6,214 nucleotides of DNA from Solirubrobacterales bacterium (GCA_025964075.1 JAOPZQ010000608.1:1-6214); one strand, 5' to 3'. Counted from the first letter of the stretch, positions 1 through 6,019 are shown. A program made the numbers and translations. Notes: a model not told the origin generated them from the sequence alone.

Positions 1-1
1 C

Positions 2-463
2 TCGGGCGCGCCGCCGGCGGACTCGCTCGCCCCGTGGGGCTCGCGCGTCGGCGCCTACCTCATCGACGCGGTCGTGGAGGCGATCCTGGCGCTGGTCCTC
101 GCGCTGCCGCTGGTCGCGATCGTATCCCCGGACAACACCGCGTCCAGCGTCGCGATCCTCGTTGCCACGGCCGTCGTCATACTCGGCTACCCGACCGTGA
201 TGCTCGCGACCACGAACGGCAAGACGATCGGAAAGCGCCTGGTCGGGCTCCGCGTCGTCCGCGCCGGGGGCGCGCCGATGACCTGGGGGCGCGCGGCGAT
301 GCGCGAGCTCGTGATGCGGGGTCTCGTCATCGGTCTGATCGGCACGCTGACGTTCGGCATCGTCGGCATCCTCGACCTGCTCTGGCCGCTCTGGGACAAG
401 CAGAACCAGACGCTGCACGACCACGGCGCAGAGACCTGGGTCGTGCGGGATCGAGTGTCGTGA
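2..463 (+). CDS. RDD family membrane protein, 5'-truncated by window edge
   Basis: The reading frame is open from the first bases of the window to TGA at 461-463, so the true start lies upstream. A GTG at 74 is in frame, but it falls inside the first membrane helix and is unlikely to be the start. The visible part begins with a short Pro/Ala segment, then SRVGAYLIDAVVEAI, the usual RDD opening with Arg and Asp flanking the first helix. Three hydrophobic segments follow, at roughly 68-140, 152-200 and 320-385. Between the second and third lies NGKTIGKRLVGLRVV, the family's typical loop, and the end carries a W-x6-QTLHDH motif. RDD proteins are small three-helix inner-membrane proteins; a few are implicated in Na+/H+ exchange, but most have no known function, so none is assigned here. 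The gene converges on purA and shares a palindromic terminator with it. The family call is firm; the role is unknown. Confidence 0.85.
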   Translation, partial: SGAPPADSLAPWGSRVGAYLIDAVVEAILALVLALPLVAIVSPDNTASSVAILVATAVVILGYPTVMLATTNGKTIGKRLVGLRVVRAGGAPMTWGRAAMRELVMRGLVIGLIGTLTFGIVGILDLLWPLWDKQNQTLHDHGAETWVVRDRVS

Positions 464-516
464 AGCGCAAATTCGGGGCCGCGAAGCTGCCCCCGAATTT
501 CCGAATCACGACACTC
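453..516. terminator. Interrupted palindrome between convergent RDD gene and purA; likely bidirectional terminator
   Basis: Two perfectly matched arms are nested. The outer arms are GAGTGTCGTGA (453-463) and TCACGACACTC (506-516), 11 of 11 pairs. The inner arms are AAATTCGGGG (469-478) and CCCCGAATTT (491-500), 10 of 10 pairs. They are separated by 5-nt internal loops (464-468 and 501-505, with two further possible pairs) and closed by a 12-nt loop. The inner stem starts with an A run and ends with a T run on either strand, as expected for a terminator serving both directions. The TGA of the RDD gene is inside the left arm, and the purA stop (515-517) overlaps the right arm. The structure is seen directly; termination is inferred from its position between converging stop codons. 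Confidence 0.7.
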
Positions 517-1831
517 AGCGCGCGAGCGCGTTGGCCGCGATCGTGTGCTGCGCGGCCTCGGTCCAGATGACCTGCTCGCGACCGGGCCCGACGCCGACCA
601 GCACCACGGGCACGCCGACGAAGTCCGAGATCGCGGCCAGGTAGTCGCGCGCCGCCTGGGGCAGCTCTGCCTCCGTGCGGCACTCGCCGAGGTCCTCCTC
701 CCAGCCGGGCACCGTCTCGTACTCGCCGGTCGCGTGATGCAGGACGGTCTGGTGGTAGGGGAAGACGTCGAACTCGGCGCCCTCGGCGCCCCGATAGCGC
801 GTGCACACGTAGAGCTCCTCGAGCCCGGAGAGGACATCGAGCTTCGTCACCGCGAGCGCAGTCAGCGAATTGAGCTTCGCCGCGTAGCGCAGGGCGACGA
901 GGTCGAGCCAGCCCACGCGGCGCGCGCGCCCCGTCGTCGTGCCGAACTCGCCGCCGCGCTCGCGCAGGAGCTCACCCTGCTCGCCCTCCATCTCGGTGGG
1001 GAACGGGCCCGCGCCGACGCGCGTCGCGTAGGCCTTGGTGATGCCCCAGATCTCGTCGATGTCCTTGGGGCCGACGCCCGAGCCGATGCACGCGGCGGCG
1101 GCGATCGGGTTCGACGAGGTCACGAACGGATAGGTGCCGTGGTCGATGTCCAGGAGCGCCCCCTGGGCGCCCTCGAAGATCACCTGGCGGCCGTCCTCGA
1201 GCAGGTCCCACACGAGCCGGGTCGTGTCGGCGATGTGCTGCTCGAGCCGGTGGCCGTAGGTCATGTAGTCCTCGGTCATGGTCTGCAGGTCGAGCTTCGG
1301 GTCCTTGGCGAACGGCCGCAGCGACAGCCGCTTCGGCTCGAGCGCGGCGACGATCTTCTTCTTGAGGATCTTCTCGTCGAGCAGGTCCTGGACGCGGATC
1401 CCCAGGCGTGCCGCCTTGTCCGCGTAGCAGGGCCCGATGCCGCGGCGGGTCGTACCGATCTGGAGGCTGCCGAGCCGCGCCTCGCCCGCGGTGTCGAGCA
1501 TCAGGTGGTAGGGCATGATCACGTGCGCGTTGGCGGAGATCCGCAGGCCGCCCGTGTCGACGCCGCGGCGCCGGAGCTCCTCGAGCTCGTCGGTCAGCAC
1601 CTTGGGGTCGATGACGACGCCGTTGCCGATCACGCACGTCTTGCCCGGGTAGAGGATGCCCGAGGGCATCAGGTGGAGCTTCCACACCTGGCCGTCGCGG
1701 ACGATCGTGTGGCCGGCGTTGTTGCCGCCCTGGAAGCGGATCACCGCATCCGAGCGCTCCGCCAGGAGGTCGGTGATCTTGCCCTTACCCTCATCGCCCC
1801 ATTGGGCGCCCACGATGACGATCGACGGCAT
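515..1831 (-). CDS. purA: Adenylosuccinate synthetase
   Basis: Cytoplasmic enzyme that joins IMP and aspartate using GTP to make adenylosuccinate, the first committed step from IMP to AMP. The 438-residue protein has the family's usual length and begins with ATG. The N-terminal phosphate loop GDEGKGK is at 12-18 with the catalytic Asp13, and GGNNAGHT at 35-42 supplies the catalytic His41. RGIGPCYADK at 130-139 is the conserved IMP-site segment. The signature GAQGALLDIDHGTYPF runs from 221 and continues into VTSSN. TTTGRARR at 298-305 is the aspartate/GTP loop, and TKLD at 329-332 recognises the guanine base. All key residues are present. After VTSSN the sequence reads PIAAAACIG, where many homologues have a Gly-Gly pair. 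It lies 25 nt after the loader-like ATPase gene and has no strong Shine-Dalgarno sequence, so it is probably read as the last gene of the operon. Identification is secure. Confidence 0.98.
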   Translation of the reverse strand: MPSIVIVGAQWGDEGKGKITDLLAERSDAVIRFQGGNNAGHTIVRDGQVWKLHLMPSGILYPGKTCVIGNGVVIDPKVLTDELEELRRRGVDTGGLRISANAHVIMPYHLMLDTAGEARLGSLQIGTTRRGIGPCYADKAARLGIRVQDLLDEKILKKKIVAALEPKRLSLRPFAKDPKLDLQTMTEDYMTYGHRLEQHIADTTRLVWDLLEDGRQVIFEGAQGALLDIDHGTYPFVTSSNPIAAAACIGSGVGPKDIDEIWGITKAYATRVGAGPFPTEMEGEQGELLRERGGEFGTTTGRARRVGWLDLVALRYAAKLNSLTALAVTKLDVLSGLEELYVCTRYRGAEGAEFDVFPYHQTVLHHATGEYETVPGWEEDLGECRTEAELPQAARDYLAAISDFVGVPVVLVGVGPGREQVIWTEAAQHTIAANALAR

Positions 1832-1856
1832 GCCGCTTGGAGTGTAGGGCGGGGGG

Positions 1857-2603
1857 TCAGGCGAGCCCGCCGCGGGCCTCGCCCGCGGTGCCGGCGCGCG
1901 GCGGGGGGAGGCGCGCCTCGGGTTCGAGACGGTGATCGGTGCCGGTCAGCGGGATCGGCTCGCACATCTCGCTGAGCCGGGAGACCGTCCGCGGCCCGAT
2001 CTGCTCGCGCAGCTTGTCGGGATCGAGGATGTTCGTGGTGATGACCATCGAGCGCTCCGCCTCGTAGCGCGCGTTGACGAGCGCGTAGAGCTGCTCCAGG
2101 ACCCACGGGCTGGTGCGCTCGGCACCGACGTCGTCCACGTGCAGGAGGTCGACGGCCGAGAGGCGGTCCAGCAGGTCGACGTGACTGTGCTCCGAGCCCT
2201 CCTCGTACGTCGTGCGGATCTCGGCGAGCAGCCGCGGCAGCGAGTAGATCGCCACGGAGCGGCGTGCGTCGAGCGCGGCCTGGGCGACGATCATCGCGAG
2301 CGTCGTCTTGCCGGTGCCGACCGTGCCGAACAGCGAGAGGCCCCGCCCGCCGTCGAGGTTCTCGTCAATGCGCTCGCAGAAGCGTCGCACCGGGCGGACC
2401 ACGGTCGGGGGCATGCCGCTCACCGGCGGACGGTCGAACGACATGCCGCGGTAGCGCTTCGGGATCACGCTCGACAGGCTGCTCGTCTGAGCGCGCGCCA
2501 CCACGATCGGGCGGCAGCGGCACTCGTAGGCGGTGCGCGTCGACTCGTCGACTCGGAAGCCGGTGCCGTCGCAGAGGTCGTAGGGGCAGGCCTGGTCGCT
2601 CAA
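1857..2603 (-). CDS. DnaC/DnaI-type AAA+ ATPase, probable replicative helicase loader
   Basis: The 248-residue protein has a short Cys-rich head (C6, C11, C28, C30, spaced C-x4-C and C-x-C) suggestive of a metal site, then a linker and one AAA+ domain. The domain shows Walker A GTVGTGKTT (93-101), Walker B LLHVDDVG (153-160), a sensor-1 like ITTN (188-191) and GPRTVSRL (203-210), which fits the arginine-finger segment of the DnaC/DnaI/IstB group. DnaI of Bacillus also carries an N-terminal zinc-binding domain that contacts the helicase. Its position directly after dnaB, 7 nt from the stop, supports a role in loading or remodelling DnaB. An IstB-type transposition ATPase is the main alternative, but no transposase is nearby and the neighbours are all core genes. 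The chosen start is TTG at 2601-2603, just ahead of the Cys motif; no in-frame ATG or GTG was found close upstream. The C-terminal 20 residues are Pro/Ala/Gly/Arg-rich and poorly conserved in character. Family is confident; the loader role is inferred. Confidence 0.85.
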   Translation of the reverse strand: MSDQACPYDLCDGTGFRVDESTRTAYECRCRPIVVARAQTSSLSSVIPKRYRGMSFDRPPVSGMPPTVVRPVRRFCERIDENLDGGRGLSLFGTVGTGKTTLAMIVAQAALDARRSVAIYSLPRLLAEIRTTYEEGSEHSHVDLLDRLSAVDLLHVDDVGAERTSPWVLEQLYALVNARYEAERSMVITTNILDPDKLREQIGPRTVSRLSEMCEPIPLTGTDHRLEPEARLPPPRAGTAGEARGGLA

Positions 2604-2614
2604 ACCGGCGTCAT
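2600..2614 (-). promoter_or_regulatory. Overlapping stop/start junction between dnaB and the loader gene
   Basis: The dnaB stop overlaps an ATG as ATGA (ATG at 2612-2614, stop at 2611-2613). That ATG opens a five-codon frame, ATGACGCCGGTTTGA, encoding only Met-Thr-Pro-Val. Its stop in turn overlaps the TTG start of the loader as TTGA. A GAGG sequence in the dnaB tail sits about 4 nt before the ATG, a better ribosome-site distance than to the TTG. This either permits stepwise reinitiation or signals a one-base error in the GTTTG run, which would fuse the ATG to the loader frame. The geometry is seen directly; its use is inferred. Confidence 0.4.
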
Positions 2615-3996
2615 CCCGCCTCGCCCGCGAACCGGTCCCCCGCGTGGTTGAGGAACTTCGGCAGCTCCTTCTGGAAGACGAGCCGCACGTCTCCCAGCGC
2701 GCCGTTGCGGTGCTTGGAGATGATCAGGTCGGCCTCGCCCTGGCGCTCGGAGTCCTGGTTGTAGTACTCGTCGCGGTAGATGAACATGACGAGGTCGGCG
2801 TCCTGCTCGATCGCGCCGGACTCGCGCAGGTCGGAGAGGATCGGGCGCTTGTCGTGGCGCTGCTCGACCGCACGCGAGAGCTGCGACAGCGCGATCACCG
2901 GGACGTTCAGCTCGCGGGCCAGGATCTTGAGCCCGCGGCTCATCTCGCCGATCTGGATCACGCGGTTCTCCGTGCCCGGGTCGGCCCGCATCAGCTGGAG
3001 GTAGTCGACGATGATCAGCCCGAGGCCGTCCCGGTGCTGCTGGTGCAGCCGGCGCGCCTTCGCGCGGACCTCGAGGATGCCGACGTCGGACGAGTCGTCG
3101 ATGAACAGCGGCGCCTGGGCGAGCTTCTGCGAGGCGGCGAGGATCTTCGGCCAGCGCGACTCGCCGACGCGTCCCTTGCGGAGCTCCTCGCCCTTGGTGT
3201 TGGACTGCGACGCGACGAAGCGCTGCGCGAGCTCGGCCTCCGACATCTCGAGCGAGAACAGGGCCACCGGCTTGCCGTGGTCCAGGGCGGCGTTCTCGGC
3301 GATGTTGGTGACAAGGCAACTCTTGCCCATGGAAGGTCTTGCGGCGAGCACCACCAGGTTGCCGGCCTGGAAGCCGCCGGTGATCTCGTCGAGGTCCTTG
3401 AAGCCCGACGGCGTCCCCGTGAGCGCCGTCTTCTCCTTGGAGAGCCGGTGGAGCTTCTCGATCTCCACCTGGAGGATGTCCTCGATCTTCTGGAAGTCCT
3501 TCTGCCGGTCGTCGTGGGCCACCTCGAGGATCGCCCGCTCCGCCCGCTCGACCAGGTCCCGCGGCTCCCCCTCGCGGTTGACGACGCTCTCGGCGATCCC
3601 GTAGGCGGTCGTGAGCAGGCGCCGCGCGAGCGCCTGCTGCTTCACGATGCCCGCGTAGTGCCGGACGTTCGCCGCCGCCGGCACGCCGACCGCGAGCGTG
3701 TCGACCGTCGCCTCGCCGCCGGCGTCCTCCAGCTTGGAGCGGCCGCGCAGCCATTCCTTGACGGTGACCGCGTCGACCGGCTCGCTCTCGCGGTAGAGGC
3801 CGAGCATCGCGTCGTAGATCACCCCGTGCTGCGGGCGATAGAAGTCCTCGGCCTTCAGGCCCTCGTGGATCACGAGGCCGTACAGCGTCCGGTCGCTCAG
3901 GAGGATCGCGCCGAGGACCGACCGTTCCGCCTCGAGGGAGTACGGCGGCGTCGGAGAGGGGTTCGAGCTGGGGCTGGGAACTTCGGCGAGGGCCAT
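2611..3996 (-). CDS. dnaB: Replicative DNA helicase DnaB
   Basis: Hexameric 5'-3' helicase that unwinds DNA at the replication fork and recruits primase. The 461-residue protein is of usual length with no intein, unlike many mycobacterial DnaB proteins. After a Pro/Ser-rich lead of about 18 residues, the N-terminal DnaB domain starts at SLEAERSVLGAIL (20-32) and runs to about 120, followed by a linker. The RecA-like domain begins near TPSGFKDLDEITGG (195-208). It has Walker A ARPSMGKS (219-226), catalytic Glu250 in FSLEMS, Walker B LIIVDYLQLM (327-336), DLRESGAIEQDAD (389-401) and KHRNG (428-432), the last containing the expected arginine-finger region. Walker A ends SCLVTN where many relatives have TALALN, which does not remove a required residue. 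The gene follows rplI after 170 bp, so it may have its own promoter. ATG at 3994-3996 lacks a clear Shine-Dalgarno sequence. Identification is secure. Confidence 0.98.
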   Translation of the reverse strand: MALAEVPSPSSNPSPTPPYSLEAERSVLGAILLSDRTLYGLVIHEGLKAEDFYRPQHGVIYDAMLGLYRESEPVDAVTVKEWLRGRSKLEDAGGEATVDTLAVGVPAAANVRHYAGIVKQQALARRLLTTAYGIAESVVNREGEPRDLVERAERAILEVAHDDRQKDFQKIEDILQVEIEKLHRLSKEKTALTGTPSGFKDLDEITGGFQAGNLVVLAARPSMGKSCLVTNIAENAALDHGKPVALFSLEMSEAELAQRFVASQSNTKGEELRKGRVGESRWPKILAASQKLAQAPLFIDDSSDVGILEVRAKARRLHQQHRDGLGLIIVDYLQLMRADPGTENRVIQIGEMSRGLKILARELNVPVIALSQLSRAVEQRHDKRPILSDLRESGAIEQDADLVMFIYRDEYYNQDSERQGEADLIISKHRNGALGDVRLVFQKELPKFLNHAGDRFAGEAG

Positions 3997-4006
3997 TGGT
4001 TGGGCG

Positions 4007-4012
4007 AGTCTA
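4007..4012 (-). promoter_or_regulatory. Possible -10 box for dnaB, near-leaderless
   Basis: On the minus strand TAGACT matches the TANNNT form of an actinobacterial -10 and ends 10 nt before the dnaB ATG. Transcription would then begin only a few bases upstream of the start codon, which fits the lack of a Shine-Dalgarno sequence there. The -35 position has no good match (CTGAAC at an 18-bp spacing is the nearest). Suggestive only. Confidence 0.3.
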
Positions 4013-4060
4013 TGCCGGGTCGAAGGGGTGGTTCAGCAGACAAATCCCGCTAGGAGCGAG

Positions 4061-4101
4061 CGGTCGGGCGACCGACGCGGACGCGCGGAAACGGGATCCC
4101 G
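4061..4101. repeat. Two short inverted repeats in the rplI-dnaB gap
   Basis: The 170-bp gap 3997-4166 contains CGGTCGGGCGACCG (4061-4074), which folds to a 5-bp stem with a four-base loop, and the perfect 10-bp palindrome CGGGATCCCG (4092-4101). On the minus strand the second is followed by a short T run (CCCGTTT). Neither is a strong intrinsic terminator. They may attenuate readthrough from rplI into dnaB or may be chance in GC-rich DNA. Nothing else recognisable was seen in this gap apart from the weak -10 box next to dnaB. Confidence 0.3.
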
Positions 4102-4166
4102 CAAACAGGGCGGAAAACGATGCAGCGAGGTGCGGACAGACCCCGCGAGGCGCGGCGGGAGGCCGC

Positions 4167-4619
4167 TTACTTCTGCTCGACGACCATGGTCTTCACGGTG
4201 GCATGGACGCCGTCGGCGACCTCCACCACGACCATGTGCGTGCCGATGTGACGGATCGGCTCCTCGAGCGCGATCTTGCGTCGATCGACCTTGATCCCGC
4301 GGGCGTCGCGGATCGCGTCGGCGATGTCGGTCGTCGTGACCGAGCCGAACAGTCGCCCGTCGTCGCCCGCCTGAGCGGGGATCGTGAGCACCGTCCGCTG
4401 GAGCAGCGCGGCGTTCTCCTGCGCCCGGTTCTCCGCGTCGCGCTTGGCCCGGTCGGCCGCCTCCATGCGCTGCTTGGCGGCCTCGATGGCGCCCGCCGTG
4501 GCGGGCTGCGCGAGCTTGCGCGGAATCAGGTAGTTGCGCAGGTAGCCCGCCGAGACGTCGACGACGGTGCCGCGCTCGCCGAGGGACTCGACGTCCTGGG
4601 TCAGGATCGCCTGGGCCAT
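4167..4619 (-). CDS. rplI: 50S ribosomal protein L9
   Basis: Structural protein of the large subunit that binds 23S rRNA near the L1 stalk base and extends outward from the ribosome. The 150-residue length is standard. The N-terminal RNA-binding domain shows GERGTVVDVSAGYLRNYLIP (14-33), matching the family signature G-x2-G-x2-V-x-V-x2-GY-x-RN-x-L-x-P. A long connecting helix rich in Ala, Glu, Arg and Lys covers about 42-75. The C-terminal domain opens with DGRLFGSVTTTDIADAI (87-103) and ends MVVEQK. It starts with ATG only 6 nt after the rpsR stop and lacks a strong ribosome site, so translation is probably coupled to rpsR. Identification is secure. Confidence 0.98.
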   Translation of the reverse strand: MAQAILTQDVESLGERGTVVDVSAGYLRNYLIPRKLAQPATAGAIEAAKQRMEAADRAKRDAENRAQENAALLQRTVLTIPAQAGDDGRLFGSVTTTDIADAIRDARGIKVDRRKIALEEPIRHIGTHMVVVEVADGVHATVKTMVVEQK

Positions 4620-4625
4620 CGGGGC

Positions 4626-4967
4626 CTACCGGTCCCGGTCCCGATCGCCGCGGTCGCCGCGATCCCCACGGTCGCCGCGCTCGCCACGTCCGAGCGACGG
4701 AGCCTCCGAGACGTAGTGCAGCAGCGCAAGCTCGCGGGCGCGCTTCACCGCGCGCGCCACCTGCGTCTGGTGCCGGCGGCAGGCGCCCGTGATGCGACGC
4801 GTGCGGATCTTCCCCTTCTCGGAGATGAACTTCCGCAGCATCGCGATGTCCTTGTAGTCGACCTGGTCGACCTTGTCCTTGCAATACGGACAGGGCTTCC
4901 GCCGGCCGCTGCCGGCGGCGCCTCGCTTGTCGCGCCGTCGAACCGGACGCCTGCGTGCCTTAGCCAC
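4626..4967 (-). CDS. rpsR: 30S ribosomal protein S18 with C-terminal RGD-repeat tail
   Basis: Small-subunit platform protein that pairs with S6 and binds 16S rRNA. The conserved core is KPCPYCKDKVDQVDYKD (24-40), then LRKFISEKGKIRTRRITG (44-61) and ACRRHQ (62-67), continuing through the basic helix to HYV (84-86). C26, C29, C63 and H66 form a likely metal-binding set, as in the Cys-containing form of S18. At 113 residues it is longer than the usual 75-90. The excess is a basic N-terminus and a tail after residue 93 made of one RGE, four RGD and then RDRDR. The start is GTG at 4965-4967, chosen because GAGGT lies 8 nt upstream and the product begins MAKARRR. It follows ssb by 26 nt. Core identification is secure; the tail is unusual. 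Confidence 0.97.
   Translation of the reverse strand: MAKARRRPVRRRDKRGAAGSGRRKPCPYCKDKVDQVDYKDIAMLRKFISEKGKIRTRRITGACRRHQTQVARAVKRARELALLHYVSEAPSLGRGERGDRGDRGDRGDRDRDR
4629..4688 (-). repeat. 9-nt tandem repeat encoding the S18 RGD tail
   Basis: Five 9-nt units of the form CGC-GGC-GAC with variants (4644-4688) encode RGE once and RGD four times. They run into 15 nt of alternating Arg and Asp codons (4629-4643) directly before the rpsR stop. Units differ at third positions (for example GAC/GAT and CGT/CGC), so the array is not freshly expanded and the peptide repeat appears maintained. Confidence 0.7.
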
Positions 4968-4993
4968 TGCTGTCTACCTCTTTGCTCTCTGCC

Positions 4994-5455
4994 TCAGAAG
5001 GGGATGTCGTCGTCTGCCGCGTTGCCCGCCGGGGCCGACGCGGTCTGGAAGTCGCGGTCGTCGATCGGGATGTCGCGCCGGACGCTGAACTCGGGGCTCC
5101 CGCCGCCGGACTGCTCGTCGCGGCCGCCGAGGAACTGCACCGAATCGGCAATGATATCCACCGCCTGGCGCTTCTGGCCGTCCTGCGTCTCCCACTCGCG
5201 CCACTCGAGGCGTCCGTCGAGGGCGATCGGCCGCCCCTTGGAGAGGAAGCGAGCGCAGTTCTCCCCCTGGGCGCCCCAGACGGTGACGTCGAAGTAGTTG
5301 GGCTTGTCCTCCCAGTCTCCGCCGCTGCCCTTGCGCCGCGTGTTGCACGCGATGCGCAGGCTGCAGACGGCCATCCCGCTGGGCAGGTTGCGCAGCTCGG
5401 GATCCCGCGTGAGATTCCCGGTCATCACGACCCGGTTGATGTTGGTGGCGGCCAC
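4994..5455 (-). CDS. ssb: Single-stranded DNA-binding protein
   Basis: Tetrameric protein that coats single-stranded DNA in replication, recombination and repair. The 153-residue product begins INRVVMTGNLTRDPELR (6-22), the standard OB-fold opening. It continues with VCSLRIACN (30-38), YFDVTVWGAQGENCARFLSK (54-73), GRPIALDGRLEWREWE (74-89) and IIADSVQFLG (101-110). W49 and W60 are candidate DNA-stacking aromatics. A short flexible linker (112-147) ends in the acidic tip DDDIPF (148-153), which recruits partner proteins. The linker is brief compared with many actinobacterial SSBs. The start is GTG at 5453-5455, supported by GAGAGGAG about 5 nt upstream, the best ribosome site in the cluster. 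A 143-bp gap separates it from rpsF, so an additional promoter is possible (TAGTCT at 5495-5500, minus strand, is a weak candidate). Identification is secure. Confidence 0.98.
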   Translation of the reverse strand: MAATNINRVVMTGNLTRDPELRNLPSGMAVCSLRIACNTRRKGSGGDWEDKPNYFDVTVWGAQGENCARFLSKGRPIALDGRLEWREWETQDGQKRQAVDIIADSVQFLGGRDEQSGGGSPEFSVRRDIPIDDRDFQTASAPAGNAADDDIPF

Positions 5456-5598
5456 GAGGTCTCCTCTCGCTGTTCTAGTTGCTCGACTCGGGCGAGACTA
5501 GCGCGGGGTCCGGGCGCCAACCGGGCACTGGCCGCATTCTCCGCAGAGAAGTCACAGAGTCGTTGCGAATGAGGGAGTTCCGTGCCTTTCGAGGCCGC

Positions 5599-5997
5599 TC
5601 AGGCGGCTTCGGGCTCGGCCTCGTACGCGACCTCGAGCTCCGGCTCGTCGGCGGCCGCGACCTCGTCCTCGCGGTCGGGCGGCGGCGGCGTGCCGGGGAG
5701 GATCTTGATGATCCGGAAACGGGTCACGCCGTCGGTGATCTTCAGCGTGTGGTCCAGCGACTCGAGCAGCGCCGGCGGTCCGCTGAACTGGATCAGGCGG
5801 TAGTGCGCGTCGGGCTGGTGGCGGATCTCGTACGCCAGCGACCGGACGCCCCAGTCGTACGAGCCGACGACCTCGCCGCCCTGGTCGCCGATCGCCTTCT
5901 CGGCGTTCGCGACGATCTCCTCGCGGCGCTCGTCCTCCGTCACGGTGGACAGCAGCAGCATCAGGTCATATGTGGGAAAGCTGGCGATCTCGGGCAT
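5599..5997 (-). CDS. rpsF: 30S ribosomal protein S6 with acidic C-terminal tail
   Basis: Small-subunit platform protein that dimerises with S18. The S6 fold is visible as FPTYDLMLLLSTVTEDERRE (7-26), the helix to about 37, GEVVGSYDWGVRSLAYEIRH (41-60), HYRLIQFSG (65-73) and DGVTRFRIIKI (89-99). The core would end near 100 residues. Here a Pro run (104-107) leads into a 25-residue tail with eleven Asp/Glu residues and no basic residue after R109. Acidic S6 tails are known in other bacteria. The ATG at 5995-5997 sits 11 nt after GAGGGG, a fair ribosome site that is partly enclosed in a small hairpin. It is the first gene of the cluster and has a good promoter just upstream. Identification is secure. 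Confidence 0.97.
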   Translation of the reverse strand: MPEIASFPTYDLMLLLSTVTEDERREEIVANAEKAIGDQGGEVVGSYDWGVRSLAYEIRHQPDAHYRLIQFSGPPALLESLDHTLKITDGVTRFRIIKILPGTPPPPDREDEVAAADEPELEVAYEAEPEAA

Positions 5998-6007
5998 GAG
6001 AATTGGT

Positions 6008-6019
6008 GCCCCTCGGGGC
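6008..6019 (-). promoter_or_regulatory. Small hairpin enclosing the rpsF ribosome-binding site
   Basis: On the minus strand GCCCCGAGGGGC can fold as a 4-bp stem with a CGAG loop. The purine-rich GAGGGG that would pair with 16S rRNA forms its loop and 3' arm. It lies in the short leader between the promoter and the rpsF ATG. Sequestering the site could modulate initiation. The stem is short, so the regulatory meaning is speculative. Confidence 0.3.

Noticed and set aside
34..570. 178-codon open frame on the plus strand overlapping the RDD gene
   Set aside because: The product is almost wholly Arg, Ala, Gly, Pro and Asp, while the neighbouring frame gives a clear RDD membrane protein.
545..1975. 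476-codon open frame on the plus strand opposite purA
   Set aside because: The translation is rich in Arg, Ala, Asp, Leu and Val with no recognisable motif. It lies entirely over purA and the end of the loader gene, as expected for antisense frames in high-GC DNA.
1857..2603. IstB-like ATPase as a sign of an insertion sequence
   Set aside because: No transposase, terminal inverted repeats or target duplications are seen, and the gene sits inside a core replication operon.
2644..4053. 469-codon open frame on the plus strand opposite dnaB
   Set aside because: It mirrors the dnaB coding frame, has low-complexity acidic/Leu/Val composition, and shows no ribosome site or domain.
4629..4688. Possible CRISPR-like or minisatellite array
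   Set aside because: The 9-nt units are in frame with rpsR and encode its tail; there are no spacers.
3996..5297. 433-codon open frame on the plus strand opposite rplI, rpsR and part of ssb
   Set aside because: It spans three well-identified genes and their gaps with no family features; a GC-composition shadow.
5537..5550. TTCTC-CGCA-GAGAA hairpin between rpsF and ssb
   Set aside because: A 5-bp stem without a T run on either strand is too weak to call a terminator. It could be a minor attenuator, but there is no support.
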